Shown here one piece after another: positions 34,443 through 44,094 of a stretch of 64,000 bases of DNA. The stretch lies in assembly GCA_963545205.1 (NCBI GenBank), contig CAUUHW010000010.1, positions 1-64,000 of the forward strand, written 5' to 3'. The DNA comes from CAUTYU01 sp963545205. Its GTDB lineage: Bacteria > Desulfobacterota > Desulfovibrionia > Desulfovibrionales > Desulfomicrobiaceae. Every line of letters starts with the position of its first letter. The stretch's first letter is position 1. Below the pieces are notes generated by a model. It ran no database searches. It was given only the letters and a program-made list of their open reading frames with translations, and had not been told where the DNA came from. The position numbers and the translations under genes are program-made.

Positions 34443-36176
34443 CTATTTTATTGAACCATTCGAATAGCGCTCAATTTTATTTCGGTATTCATCAATCCCA
34501 TAACAAATTCCTTCAGCCAGCACGTCCAGATATCTCTTGGAGCCAAGATTCCTGGCTTCTTTTTTATTGGTCAGATATCCAAGTTCAATAAGGATTGCCG
34601 GCATTTTTGCCCCCATAAGCACATAAAAAGGAGCCTCATGCACACCATGACTTTTGACCGGATACTTATGGGATATATATATTAAAGATTTATTATGTAC
34701 GATATTAGCCAAATCACGTGATTCTGTTATTTTTGAATTCAACATCAAATCAGTTAAAATAAATTGCAGGTCACTTATCTTTTTTTCTGACACAGCATTT
34801 TCTCTGGCCGCTACCCTCACCGCGCTTTCTGATTTTGCCAGGTTTAAATAATAAACTTCCAGTCCGTTTGCACTGCTTTTTGAATGGGCATTACAATGTA
34901 TAGAGATAAAAATATCAACATTTCCAGAATTTGCCAGTGCTGTTCGTTCTTCTAATGGAATAAATATATCCTTTTTTCTTGTATAAAGAACAGTATATCC
35001 TTTTTGTTCCAATTTTTTTCCAAGAATTTTAACCAATCTCAAATTTACATCTTTTTCCTGCATCTTGCTGGCCATAGCTCCAGGGTCTTTTCCTCCATGA
35101 CCGGCATCAAGCATAACAGTCTTTACTTTTAGTCCTAGTTGTTCAACAATATTCTGAGCTATTTTTTTCTTTTCTGAAGAAACAGTTATTGTTTTTTTAT
35201 CTGTTTCCTTTTTGACAATATATTCCGGTGTCGATTTTGTTTTTTCATCACTAAAAATATCTAATACAATACGAAAAGGATTTGAAAGAGAGAAAATACG
35301 TGTATTGCGTATATTTTCAATATCCAATACAATACGAGCCTGCTGCGGACGATATTGGCCAACCCGGATATTACGCAATACACCATCACTGACCTGCTTT
35401 TCTTCCTGAACTTCTTTTCCAATATCCGCCTTTTCCAGATCAACAACCAAACGGTGATTAAGTGTTATTTTAGGATCAGGTTTTAATAAATGATGAGTAA
35501 AATTTACTTCCTGATCCAAATCAAGAACAACACGTGTATAGTCATTACTTGACCAATGTCGTACTCCCTGTAACACAGGTATATTTTTTTGAATAACGGC
35601 AGGTTGAAAAGATTTTTCCTGAAGAGATTTTTCCTGTTTTTTCTCTTTTACAACGCGCTGCTTTGCATCTTTATTTTCTAATTTACGTAAAAGTTTTTTT
35701 GCCTCAAGAGCCATATCCCCTTTGGGATAATCTTGAAGAAGAAGGTGAAGCTGCTGAATCGCCTTCTCTTTTTCCCTAAGCTGAAAAGCATAGATCCGGG
35801 CCATACGAAAATGGGCATCATCTGCCCAGGCATGGGAACCAAAACGATTCAGTACCCGTTGAAAATAATCCAGAGCCTTGAGCCGATCAGCATGCAGATA
35901 AGAGCGCTCAGCAAGCTCTTCATACACCCGCCCCAGATAATAAAGTGATTTGGGAGCATAAGAACCATATGGATCAGCACTGTACGCGCGCTGAAACTTT
36001 TCAGCCGTACTTAACCAGTGGGAACGATATTTTGCCAAGGCATTATTCTTTTGCAAAGAATGAAAAGAGTCCCAGCCGGCCTGAAAATTCCCATTCCATT
36101 CTGCGGATACTCCAGATACAATGAAAAAAAATAAGAAAAAAAAGACTATTTTTCTGTATAATAGAGAATAACGCAT
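34443..36176 (-). CDS. amiC: N-acetylmuramoyl-L-alanine amidase with TPR and AMIN domains
   Basis: 577 residues, secreted (signal peptide 1-25). Tetratricopeptide-like repeats (about 30-170; YLGRVYEELAERSYLHADRL) precede an AMIN domain (about 205-320; HWSSNDYTRVVLDLDQEV) and a C-terminal zinc amidase (about 350-560) with VMLDAGHGGKDPGAM, IFISIHCNAHSKSSANGLEV and the catalytic ILIELGYLTNKKEA. It cleaves the peptide from glycan to separate daughter cells. It follows glmS by 8 bases; rdgB-glmS-amiC form an operon. Confidence 0.93.
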   Translation of the reverse strand: MRYSLLYRKIVFFFLFFFIVSGVSAEWNGNFQAGWDSFHSLQKNNALAKYRSHWLSTAEKFQRAYSADPYGSYAPKSLYYLGRVYEELAERSYLHADRLKALDYFQRVLNRFGSHAWADDAHFRMARIYAFQLREKEKAIQQLHLLLQDYPKGDMALEAKKLLRKLENKDAKQRVVKEKKQEKSLQEKSFQPAVIQKNIPVLQGVRHWSSNDYTRVVLDLDQEVNFTHHLLKPDPKITLNHRLVVDLEKADIGKEVQEEKQVSDGVLRNIRVGQYRPQQARIVLDIENIRNTRIFSLSNPFRIVLDIFSDEKTKSTPEYIVKKETDKKTITVSSEKKKIAQNIVEQLGLKVKTVMLDAGHGGKDPGAMASKMQEKDVNLRLVKILGKKLEQKGYTVLYTRKKDIFIPLEERTALANSGNVDIFISIHCNAHSKSSANGLEVYYLNLAKSESAVRVAARENAVSEKKISDLQFILTDLMLNSKITESRDLANIVHNKSLIYISHKYPVKSHGVHEAPFYVLMGAKMPAILIELGYLTNKKEARNLGSKRYLDVLAEGICYGIDEYRNKIERYSNGSIK

Positions 36177-36184
36177 AAAATCTC

Positions 36185-38008
36185 TTACTCAACAGTCACA
36201 CTTTTAGCAAGATTTCTGGGTTGATCCACATCCTTGCCCAAATAATCAGCCATTTCATAAGCAAAAAATTGAAAGGCAGATAAAACAGAAAATGCATTCA
36301 ACGGCCCTGAAAAAGACGGGAGTTGAAAACAATGCACATTCTTCAACCTCATATCAGTATTGGTCAAAACAATAGCCTGTCCGTCCCGGCATAAAATCTC
36401 TTCCAGATTGGAATGCACTTTTGTTAACAAATCATCATCAAGAGCAATCATAAAAGTGGGAAAACTTGCGTCAATAAGTGCGATAGGGCCATGTTTCATT
36501 TCACCGGCAGGGTATCCTTCCGCGTGAATATAGGATAATTCCTTCAGTTTTAACGCGCCCTCTAAAGCCAGTGGAAAATATATCCCCCGGCCAAGATAAA
36601 AAAAGCTCTGGCTGGTGGAAAAATGACGGCACAATTTTTTTGCCTGCTCCTGAATAGCTGGTAAATGGCGGGACAACATATCAGGCAACCGGTCTAACTC
36701 ATCAAAACAGCATGTTGCCTCAGCCGGTAGCTCCCCCTGAAGACCGGCCCAATACAGGGCAAATAACAGCAACATGATTTGCTGGGAACACATGGCCTTG
36801 GTTGAAGCAACACTTATCTCCGGACCGGCCTGGGTATAAACAACAGCGTCTGACTCGCGGGCAACAGATGAACCAACAACATTGCATAAGCCAAGAACTG
36901 CAATATTTTTTTCCCGGGCTAAACGAACCGCGGCCAGTGTATCGGCTGTTTCTCCTGACTGGCTGATGGCCACGACCAGATCCCCCTGCTGAAAAAGAAA
37001 ATCACGGTACCGAAATTCAGAGGCAATCTCAACCAGAACAGGAATTTTCGCCCACTGTTCAATAAGATAACGGGCCCATAAACCGGCATGAAACGATGTC
37101 CCACATCCAATAATAACCAGTCTCTCAGGCAAAGAGAATTTATCCAGTTCCGGTAACAGTACCTTTTTTTTCTTTGCATCTAAACGTCCACTTAAACAAT
37201 TTTGAATAACCTGCGGCTGTTCAAAAATTTCTTTTAACATAAAATGCTTGTAACCATCTTTTTGAGCAGACTGGATATCCCATTGAATACGGTGTTCTTT
37301 TTTGGAAACAGCAGACAGCAAATCAGGATGAAAAACCCGCACTTCATGACAGTCCATCTCCACAATTTCCTTATCATCAAGATAGATTACATCACGGGTA
37401 TAGGCCAAAAAAGCCGGTATGTCAGAAGCGATAAAATTTTCCTGCTGCCCTTTGCCAATCAATAACGGACTGGCACAGCGCACGGCAAAAAGACGCCCAG
37501 GAAAGTCCTGACAAAGAGCGACCAGGGCATAAGCTCCACTGATTTTCTGCATCACAGCAGCAAGAGCCAAACGCATATCCTGTGTTTTATCATAGGCTTC
37601 TCCAACCAGATGAGCCAGAACCTCACTGTCAGTCTGGGAAAAAAACTGATGCCCGTCCGCGATCAGCCGTTCCTTTTCAACCTGATAATTTTCAATAATT
37701 CCGTTATGAACAAGAACAATTCTGCCGGATTGATCACTATGCGGGTGCGCATTTTCAAGAGTTGGCAGCCCATGGGTTGCCCAGCGCGTATGCGCGATAC
37801 CGGACATGGCCTGACCACAGTTTCTGTTTTCCTCCAGTTTTTCCCTGAGTGCCTCAAGTTTTCCACACGACTTGATAACTTGGATATCCTTTCCCTGTAC
37901 CAAAGCCAGACCGGAAGAATCATATCCACGATATTCAAGCCGTTCCAAACCATTCATCAAAACAGGAACAGCCGGACGCTGACCACAGTACCCAATAATT
38001 CCGCACAT
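36185..38008 (-). CDS. glmS: Glutamine-fructose-6-phosphate aminotransferase (isomerizing)
   Basis: 607 residues. The N-terminal class II glutaminase starts with catalytic Cys after Met (MCGIIGYCGQRPA); two SIS domains carry CGTSFHAGLWARY and SQSGETADTLAAVRLA; the end DQPRNLAKSVTVE is the conserved tail. It makes glucosamine-6-phosphate for peptidoglycan and lipopolysaccharide. I see no glmS ribozyme; the gene follows rdgB closely. Confidence 0.97.
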   Translation of the reverse strand: MCGIIGYCGQRPAVPVLMNGLERLEYRGYDSSGLALVQGKDIQVIKSCGKLEALREKLEENRNCGQAMSGIAHTRWATHGLPTLENAHPHSDQSGRIVLVHNGIIENYQVEKERLIADGHQFFSQTDSEVLAHLVGEAYDKTQDMRLALAAVMQKISGAYALVALCQDFPGRLFAVRCASPLLIGKGQQENFIASDIPAFLAYTRDVIYLDDKEIVEMDCHEVRVFHPDLLSAVSKKEHRIQWDIQSAQKDGYKHFMLKEIFEQPQVIQNCLSGRLDAKKKKVLLPELDKFSLPERLVIIGCGTSFHAGLWARYLIEQWAKIPVLVEIASEFRYRDFLFQQGDLVVAISQSGETADTLAAVRLAREKNIAVLGLCNVVGSSVARESDAVVYTQAGPEISVASTKAMCSQQIMLLLFALYWAGLQGELPAEATCCFDELDRLPDMLSRHLPAIQEQAKKLCRHFSTSQSFFYLGRGIYFPLALEGALKLKELSYIHAEGYPAGEMKHGPIALIDASFPTFMIALDDDLLTKVHSNLEEILCRDGQAIVLTNTDMRLKNVHCFQLPSFSGPLNAFSVLSAFQFFAYEMADYLGKDVDQPRNLAKSVTVE

Positions 38009-38025
38009 ATTTCCCCCTGCTTCGC

Positions 38026-38619
38026 CTATCTGACTGTTTCGGCCAACAGCCGGATAAAATGCCGCAACGCCTTGCCACGATGACTGCGTTTGTTTTTTTC
38101 CTGTACTGTCATCTGAGCTGCTGTTTTTTGCAGTTCTTCGTCCCAGAAAACCGGGTCATAGCCAAAGCCGTTGTGACCAATTGGCTCCTGCGTCAAAAGT
38201 CCTTGCCAGCTTCCTGCAGCCTGTATTTTTCGTCCATCAGGAAATACACAGGCTATGGCGCAAACAAACCTGATACGCCGATCAGTCTTTCCGAGCATCT
38301 TTTCTAACAACTTCGCAATATTGCGTTCGTCAGTGGCATCCTGGCCACTATAACGGGCCGAAAAAATTCCCGGTTCTCCATGCAGGGCCTCCACGCATAA
38401 GCCGGAATCATCAGCTACAGCCGCCATTTTCGTATAATCACAAACAGTTTGAGCCTTAATGACCGCGTTTTCTTCAAATGTTTTTCCATCTTCAAGAATC
38501 GGGCCTAATTGCGGAAAATCAGCCAAGGTCAAAATACGCTCAAAAATGGGCAACAAAGCCAGCTCTTGCGAAAATTCAGCACACTTGCCCTTATTTGTCG
38601 TTGCCAGTACAATATTCAT
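38026..38619 (-). CDS. rdgB: dITP/XTP pyrophosphatase (RdgB/HAM1)
   Basis: 197 residues. It hydrolyses non-canonical purine triphosphates. LATTNKGKCAEFSQEL, AAVADDSGLCVEALHGEPGI with FSARYSG, and GHNGFGYDPVFW are the family motifs. It is the first gene of the rdgB-glmS-amiC operon and is divergent from rlpA; the 216-base gap should hold both promoters. Confidence 0.96.
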   Translation of the reverse strand: MNIVLATTNKGKCAEFSQELALLPIFERILTLADFPQLGPILEDGKTFEENAVIKAQTVCDYTKMAAVADDSGLCVEALHGEPGIFSARYSGQDATDERNIAKLLEKMLGKTDRRIRFVCAIACVFPDGRKIQAAGSWQGLLTQEPIGHNGFGYDPVFWDEELQKTAAQMTVQEKNKRSHRGKALRHFIRLLAETVR

Positions 38620-38835
38620 GGTTTTGACTCTCCAAACCGATATTTTCTTTCAAAACAAATATCCTATAGGGTCATACTCATAGAATCAACAAGAAAAAAG
38701 GAACAAACTGTGGAAAAAGATGTTTATACCAGGTTCTTTTTGCCCTGAAAATAAAACCTGAAAAAATTCCTGTTCCAAAAATCAATTTCTGTTAAAAGCA
38801 TGTTTATAAAAAAACAATATATTTGGAGATATTAA

Positions 38836-39621
38836 ATGAATTATCAACAAAAGAACAGTTACTTATATATTATTAAATTTATATTTTCTTTTTTTTATAA
38901 AAAAATCTTTCTTTTTCCTCTATCCTGTTTTTTTCTTTCAGCCTGTACAACAATCATCCAATCTGGACAATCTTCTGTTTACCGATCTCAAAAGGATGTG
39001 CGTTCCAATCAGCCAGTAAAAATAAGCCGACCATATACAGTACAAGGAAAAACCTATTATCCACATCAAGATATACAACCATATCAGGAAATAGGTATTG
39101 CTTCTTGGTATGGAAAGAAATTTCATGGTCGTCCTACCGCAACAGGTGAAATTTATAATATGTATCAGGAATCAGCAGCGCATAAACTTTTACCGTTACA
39201 TACCAAGGTACGGGTTACTAATCTGGAAAACGGAAAAGAAATTATTGTCCGGATCAATGATCGTGGACCATTTGTTAAAAACAGAATTATTGATATGTCT
39301 TATGCTGCTGCGCGTAAACTTGAAATGCTAGAAAAGGGAACAGCTAAAGTAAGAGTAGAAACTTTAGAACATTGGGATAAAAATACACCTGGAAAATTTT
39401 ATATCCAAATAAATTCATTCAGTCAGAAACAAAATGCTTTGAATTATAAACATACATTACAAGAAGAAGGATTTGCTCATGTACGGATACAACGAGCAAA
39501 TCTTAATTCCGGTACATTCTGGCGCGTGCAACTTGGCGTATATACAACATATACACAAGCATATCAGGTTATGGCGAAAATGCTTTATAAAAATTCTGGG
39601 TGTTTTATTATTGCTGATTGA
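38836..39621 (+). CDS. rlpA: RlpA-family septal lytic transglycosylase with SPOR domain (lipoprotein)
   Basis: 261 residues. A lipobox LSAC (about residue 35) follows a long hydrophobic signal. The double-psi barrel RlpA domain shows EIGIASWYGKKFHGRPTATG and VRINDRGPFVKNRIIDMSYA. The C-terminal SPOR domain (about 185-258; KFYIQINSFSQKQNALNYK) targets denuded septal glycan. A GGAG lies before the ATG. The gene is more AT-rich than its neighbours. Its last 14 bases overlap the convergent ihfA. Confidence 0.94.
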   Translation: MNYQQKNSYLYIIKFIFSFFYKKIFLFPLSCFFLSACTTIIQSGQSSVYRSQKDVRSNQPVKISRPYTVQGKTYYPHQDIQPYQEIGIASWYGKKFHGRPTATGEIYNMYQESAAHKLLPLHTKVRVTNLENGKEIIVRINDRGPFVKNRIIDMSYAAARKLEMLEKGTAKVRVETLEHWDKNTPGKFYIQINSFSQKQNALNYKHTLQEEGFAHVRIQRANLNSGTFWRVQLGVYTTYTQAYQVMAKMLYKNSGCFIIAD

Positions 39622-39901
39622 TTTTTTCTTTTAATTTTTTTGAAGTTCGAAAAACAACAACCTGTCTTTCAGGAAGAATAATTTTTTGCTCTGTTTGCGG
39701 GTTTCTGCCTTTGCGCGGTTGTTTTCTGTACGACTCAAATTTTCCAAAACCACTGATCAGAACATTTTCGCCTTTGGCCAGCTCGTTTTTAATTTGTTCA
39801 ATTAGGTTTTCGACATATTTTTTTACTTCACTTCGGTTTCTGTCGATAGAATTATAAACCCGGTCAATAATCTCTAATTTTGTTAAACTTTTTTTTTCCA
39901 T
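39608..39901 (-). CDS. ihfA: Integration host factor alpha-like DNA-bending protein
   Basis: 97 residues of the HU/IHF family. LTKLEIIDRVYNSIDRNRSE, ENVLISGFGKFESYRKQPRK and GRNPQTEQ, with the DNA-arm sequence around position 65, fit IHF-alpha more than HU because of the GRNPQT context and the C-terminal VVFRTSKKLKEKINQQ. IHF would bend DNA between the enhancer and -24/-12 elements of sigma-54 promoters such as the one at 5942. Confidence 0.88.
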   Translation of the reverse strand: MEKKSLTKLEIIDRVYNSIDRNRSEVKKYVENLIEQIKNELAKGENVLISGFGKFESYRKQPRKGRNPQTEQKIILPERQVVVFRTSKKLKEKINQQ

Positions 39902-40207
39902 TTTTCCTCCAGAATTTTATAAAATATTTTTATTAGCAAAGAATAAAAATTTCGTCCAGTTAAAATGTCTTAACTTCATACCGTCTATTTTTATGGTTCG
40001 ATGGGTTTTTCAGAAATAAATGAGAAGATTGAAACTGATATGTTTTTCAGTTCGGAACTTATATTTGAAAAGGACAGGAAAAATATATGAAAATTTGATC
40101 GTCCCGTGATGATGGGTATCTGTTTAGCCACTCGCAAGGCTTTCAATCAGGAAACCCCTTGTGGCTGGCTTAAGAAACACAGATAGACTGGACATGCCGA
40201 TTGTCCT
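39902..40207. other. Intergenic region upstream of ihfA with a degenerate reading frame
   Basis: About 300 bases. The first part should carry the ihfA promoter. From about 40089 a plus-strand frame reads KFDRPVMMGICLATRKAF and GWLKKHR before a stop, in frame with the integrase remnant that follows. I cannot assign this piece. An imperfect inverted repeat, AGCCAC...AAGG against CCTTGTGGCT, lies at about 40127-40167. Confidence 0.4.
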
Positions 40208-40382
40208 ATGGAGTTTGATAATAATATAACTTCTATTATCAGTACGCTTTCTTTTCTTTTTCATAATGTGCTCAAACGTGGATTTAACGGCGTGGAAGTC
40301 TTTCGTCCGGAAAAAAAGATAAACCTGCCTGTGGTGTTGAGCCGGAGCGAAATGGAGTGTCTTTTGGCGGCCCTGTCCGGTT
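40208..40382 (+). pseudogene. Remnant of a tyrosine recombinase (integron-integrase-like)
   Basis: The frame reads STLSFLFHNVLKRGFNGVEV and then KKINLPVVLSRSEMECLLAA followed by LSG. This is the linker between the SAM-like core-binding domain and the catalytic domain of IntI-type integrases, where relatives read RLPVVLTREEVRALLAAL. Homology ends abruptly at about 40382 and no catalytic R-H-R-Y part remains. It lies beside the rlu gene end. No attC or attI-like arrays are visible. Confidence 0.6.
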
Positions 40383-40445
40383 TACCCCTTTTCAGGTCAG
40401 GATTTTTTACGGATGCGGGGGCAGGAACTGTGTTGCGTTTGCGTA

Positions 40446-41342
40446 TCAACGAAAACAAACTGTATATGGTACGGGCCAGTCGGGCGGACAGGTAAAGTGC
40501 CAGGTCTCCCATTCCAGACTGAGGGCGTGCAAAAACATGCGCCCGCTGGTATGGGACTGGCCGTATTTGGTATCGCCTGTAACCGGAAAACCGCGCGTAC
40601 TGAGCTGAACCCGAATCTGGTGTGTGCGGCCGCTGCCCAGCCGGATTTTGAGCAATGATGTATCCGGTGCGCGCCGGATACATTGCACGTAACACCAGGC
40701 GGATTTGCCCTGTCCGGTTTCCATTTTTTCCCTGCCATTTTTGCTGCGTCTGGCAAGTTCGTCTGTCAGGCAGACCTCTTTTGAGTCCGGCCAGTTGCCA
40801 TCGACCCAGGCCAGATAGTGTTTTTTGACCTTTCTGGTCTGCCACAGGCAGTGCATGTGCCGCAAAAAGGTATAGGAGCGGGCAATAAGCAGCAGCCCTG
40901 ATGTATGTTTATCCAGACGGTGAACTGGAGTGCTCTGAAATGATTCATTGGGAAACATGCGCCGTATGGATGTGATAACCGAATCTGGCGACCCGCTTCC
41001 GCCATGTACTGGCAGTCCGGCCGGTTTGTGGACGATAAAAAAATCAGGCGTTGTATGAAGAATATCAATTGGAGCGGGGAGGACCGTATCAGCGGACTGC
41101 GTGGGGCGTGAAGAAAATGGCGGGATACGGATTTCACCTCCGTAGCTTACGCGGGTAAACGGTTTGCAGCGTTTGCTGTTCAGGCGCACTTCACCCCGGC
41201 GCAAGGCCCGGTGCAGGGCTGAGGCTGGAACATCCGGCAGCAGCCGCTGCAAAAAGGAGAGCATTTTTTGTCCGGTCTGCTCAGAACTGACCTGGACACA
41301 GTGTTTTTTGCCGGAATCAGGAGCTTGTTCAGCGCTGTCCAT
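40446..41342 (-). CDS. RluA-family 23S rRNA pseudouridine synthase (RluC/RluD-like)
   Basis: 298 residues. An N-terminal S4 RNA-binding domain (about 20-70; QRLLPDVPASALHRALRRGE, VRLNSKRCKPF) precedes the catalytic domain with FIVHKPAGLPVHGGSGSPD and the active Asp in PVHRLDKHTSGLLLIARSY. It ends with KIRLGSGRTHQIRVQLSTRG. ATG 41342 is chosen; the longer frame overlaps holB. RluC or RluD cannot be told apart safely. Confidence 0.9.
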   Translation of the reverse strand: MDSAEQAPDSGKKHCVQVSSEQTGQKMLSFLQRLLPDVPASALHRALRRGEVRLNSKRCKPFTRVSYGGEIRIPPFSSRPTQSADTVLPAPIDILHTTPDFFIVHKPAGLPVHGGSGSPDSVITSIRRMFPNESFQSTPVHRLDKHTSGLLLIARSYTFLRHMHCLWQTRKVKKHYLAWVDGNWPDSKEVCLTDELARRSKNGREKMETGQGKSAWCYVQCIRRAPDTSLLKIRLGSGRTHQIRVQLSTRGFPVTGDTKYGQSHTSGRMFLHALSLEWETWHFTCPPDWPVPYTVCFR

Positions 41343-41346
41343 GTTT

Positions 41347-42174
41347 TTATTGGGGCTTGCGGTGCAAAGTTTCGTACAGGCGCAGGGCGGTCCGGTCATG
41401 TACCAGAACCGGATTGACATTATAGGCCAGTGCTTCCAGGCTTTCATGCAGGAGCAGGTCAATTTCCCTGAGCGCGGCAAGATTGTTTTGCAGGCCGGAA
41501 AAACAGGATGTTGATTTCTGGCAAAAAGCGTCCAGCAGGTTGCGCTGCAGAGCTAAAAATAGATTTTCCACACTGTCTTTACTCAGACTGTCTTTACGTG
41601 ATTTTTGGTCGAACAGGCCGGTTCCGCTTTGCAGCCAGTTGGTCAGTGCAGCCAGATTTTCAAGCGTAGGTTCGTCAGCTTCCTTGTACTGCCAGGCCAG
41701 AGTGAGAACTATGCTGCGGGAAACAAGGGTGGGTAAAATATTTTCTCTTTGCGGCACGGTAAGCACAAAGATATTGCCGGGCAGCGGTTCTTCCATGGAT
41801 TTAAGCAGAGCGTTGGCCGCGGCCGGGTGCAGGTTCTGGGCTTCCGCCAGAATAATAACCCGGTAGCTGGCGGCGACAGGCGCGTCACCCAGTCCAGCCC
41901 GCATGTCCCGCACCATGTCCACGCTGACTGGTTCTGCGCGTCCGTCCAGAACAATCAGGTCGCGCAGGATCTGGTTGATGATTTGTTCGCAAATTGAACA
42001 GGCCAGACAGGGAGCATTCGGCTGGCCGCAGTTGACCCGTGCGGCCCAGTACAGGGCTAGTTGCAGACGGTCATGGGCACTGCCGCCCTCAAGGAGTAAC
42101 GAGGGCGGCGGATTCGTACCCAGATTTCGCAGAAAATTGGCAACCCGCATATGGGCCTGAGCAGTTTGTTTCAT
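41347..42174 (-). CDS. holB: DNA polymerase III delta prime subunit
   Basis: A clamp-loader subunit of about 275 residues. The zinc-binding cysteines are visible in CGQPNAPCLACSICEQI. The P-loop is degenerate (LLLEGGSAHDRLQLAL), as expected for delta prime. SYRVIILAEAQNLHPAAANA with LLKSMEEP matches the family sensor region. I start at ATG 42174 (MKQTAQ); the ribosome binding site is weak and ATG at 42150 is possible. It lies 37 bases after purA. Confidence 0.85.
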   Translation of the reverse strand: MKQTAQAHMRVANFLRNLGTNPPPSLLLEGGSAHDRLQLALYWAARVNCGQPNAPCLACSICEQIINQILRDLIVLDGRAEPVSVDMVRDMRAGLGDAPVAASYRVIILAEAQNLHPAAANALLKSMEEPLPGNIFVLTVPQRENILPTLVSRSIVLTLAWQYKEADEPTLENLAALTNWLQSGTGLFDQKSRKDSLSKDSVENLFLALQRNLLDAFCQKSTSCFSGLQNNLAALREIDLLLHESLEALAYNVNPVLVHDRTALRLYETLHRKPQ

Positions 42175-42211
42175 TGTTTTCGGACGATGAACGTGTTGTT
42201 TACGCTGTTTT

Positions 42212-43492
42212 TTAACGGGTAATGGTCTGGTTGCGGTCCGGGCCAACAGAAACAATTTCCACTTTGGTTGCCAACAGCTCTTCAATGCGCTGAATATAAG
42301 CGCGGGCATTGGCCGGCAGTTCGTCCCAGCTTGAACAGCGGCTGATGTCTTCACTCCAGCCCGGAAGTTCTTCGTAAACTGGTTCAACTTTTGCCAGTCC
42401 GTTTTCTTCCTGTGGTGGAAAGAGGATTTTTTCACCCTGGTATGTATATCCGGTACAAATTTTAATGGTGTTCATGCCGCCCATGACATCGGCCTTGGTC
42501 AGGGCAATACCGGTTGCTCCGGTCAGGCGGACAGTTTCCCGCAACACAGGAATATCCAGCCAACCGCAACGCCTTTTGCGTCCGGTTGTGGCACCAAATT
42601 CCGCGCCTTTTTCCTGCAAATACCCGCCATCGGCATTGAGCTGTTCGGTTGGGAACGGGCCGCTGCCAACACGGGTGGTATAGGCTTTGACCACGATCAG
42701 GATATGTTCCAGCAGCTGCGGTGAACAGCCGCCGCCGCAAGCGGCATTGGCGGAGATTGTGTTTGAGGAAGTCACAAAGGGATAGGTGCCGTGGTCAATG
42801 TCCAGGTGCACACCTTGGGCGCCCTCAAAAAGGATATTGCCGTTCTTGGCGCGGCACCTGCTGATTTCGCTGGAAGCGTCTGTCAAATAGGGTAAAAGAC
42901 GCTCTCCCCAGGGCAGAACTGTTTCCAGCACCTGACGCGGATCAAGCGGTTTTTCTTTATATAAGGCCGTAAACAGGGCGTTTTTTTCAACCAGGGCCTT
43001 GCTGATTTTTGCGAGCAGCAGGTCAGGATCGGCAAAGTCCGCCGCCCGGATACCAATGCGGGCCATTTTGTCTTCATAGCACGGCCCGATACCGCGGCCA
43101 GTGGTGCCGATTTTGTCTTTTCCGCTTTTGCTTTTTTCCCGCGCCTGATCCAGCAGGCTGTGGTAGGGCATGATAATATGCGTTTTTTTGCTGATTTTGA
43201 AATTAGCCGGAGTAATGGCAATCCCCTGTTTGATCAGACCGTCTATTTCCTCGCACAACACTTTGGGGTCAAGCACAACGCCGTTTCCAATCAGACAGAC
43301 CTTGCCCGGGTGTAAAATCCCGGACGGAATCAGGTGCAAAATAACTTTTTTCCCATTCACAACCAGTGTGTGCCCGGCGTTATTTCCACCCTGAAAGCGA
43401 ACTATCAAATCCGCGTTTCGGGTCATTAAATCAACAATTTTCCCTTTGCCTTCATCGCCCCACTGGGCGCCAATAATTGCTGTATTGGGCAT
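42212..43492 (-). CDS. purA: Adenylosuccinate synthetase
   Basis: 426 residues. It makes adenylosuccinate from IMP and aspartate with GTP. The N-terminal IIGAQWGDEGKGKIVDLMTR, NNAGHTLVVNGKKVILHLIP and FEGAQGVHLDIDHGTYPFVT are diagnostic. GGAGAA precedes the ATG. It is the first gene of purA-holB-rlu. Confidence 0.97.
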   Translation of the reverse strand: MPNTAIIGAQWGDEGKGKIVDLMTRNADLIVRFQGGNNAGHTLVVNGKKVILHLIPSGILHPGKVCLIGNGVVLDPKVLCEEIDGLIKQGIAITPANFKISKKTHIIMPYHSLLDQAREKSKSGKDKIGTTGRGIGPCYEDKMARIGIRAADFADPDLLLAKISKALVEKNALFTALYKEKPLDPRQVLETVLPWGERLLPYLTDASSEISRCRAKNGNILFEGAQGVHLDIDHGTYPFVTSSNTISANAACGGGCSPQLLEHILIVVKAYTTRVGSGPFPTEQLNADGGYLQEKGAEFGATTGRKRRCGWLDIPVLRETVRLTGATGIALTKADVMGGMNTIKICTGYTYQGEKILFPPQEENGLAKVEPVYEELPGWSEDISRCSSWDELPANARAYIQRIEELLATKVEIVSVGPDRNQTITR

Positions 43493-43644
43493 ATGTTCTC
43501 CTTTGCGTCCATAAATTGGAAACCGTCATTCTCACTAAAAAGAAGCGCGAATAAAGTCAAATACCAGGCGTAAGTTGAAATAACAGCCGGATTTTTGGGT
43601 AACAAAACAGTTTTGAGCGGGTATTTTTCACTCAAAAAAACAGG

Positions 43645-44072
43645 TCACTTGTTTTTGGAGTGACTTGTCAGTAACATGTCGCTGCTGACTTGGATGCTGC
43701 TTTTGATACCCGCGCTCATCAGGGCCGGAGTGATAATAAAACCGCCGCCCGATCCAATACAGCCTATAATCAAACCGGCGCATAAACTAATGACAATGGA
43801 AGCCAGAAAGATTTTGGTTGTGTAAAAGGCCGGGGATAGGCTTTGCCGCCACCCGGAATTTCCGGCATGTCAAGATCCGCAGCTGCGATTGCCACCGAAC
43901 CCAGTACAATGGGAACAAGCATGAGCGCCAACAACCACAAGCGCTTGCGGTCTCGTAAAATGGTCATTGATGTTTCATAGTCCCATTTGGCATGCGCCTT
44001 TGCCGCTGCCATCAATGCCTGTACAGTTTCCTTCCAGTTTCCATAGACTTCCTTCTGGATTAAAAACACCAC
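43645..44072 (-). pseudogene. Truncated TSUP (TauE/SafE-type) sulfite/sulfonate exporter
   Basis: The N-terminus AKAHAKWDYETSMTILRDRK and RLWLLALMLVPIVLGSVAIA matches the Desulfovibrio TSUP proteins. After GGGKAYP the frame breaks; in the next frame KIFLASIVISLCAGLIIGCI and GSGGGFIITPALMSAGIK follow, then homology stops and the gene ends within a terminator hairpin (GTCACT/AGTGAC, 43644-43664). The start region also looks shifted. The last two thirds of the transporter are missing. Confidence 0.78.
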
Positions 44073-44094
44073 CGGCTGTAACGCAGGTGGGTTG

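Noticed and set aside
36177..36184. glmS ribozyme
   Set aside because: glmS follows rdgB after only 17 bases and nothing resembling the ribozyme core is present.
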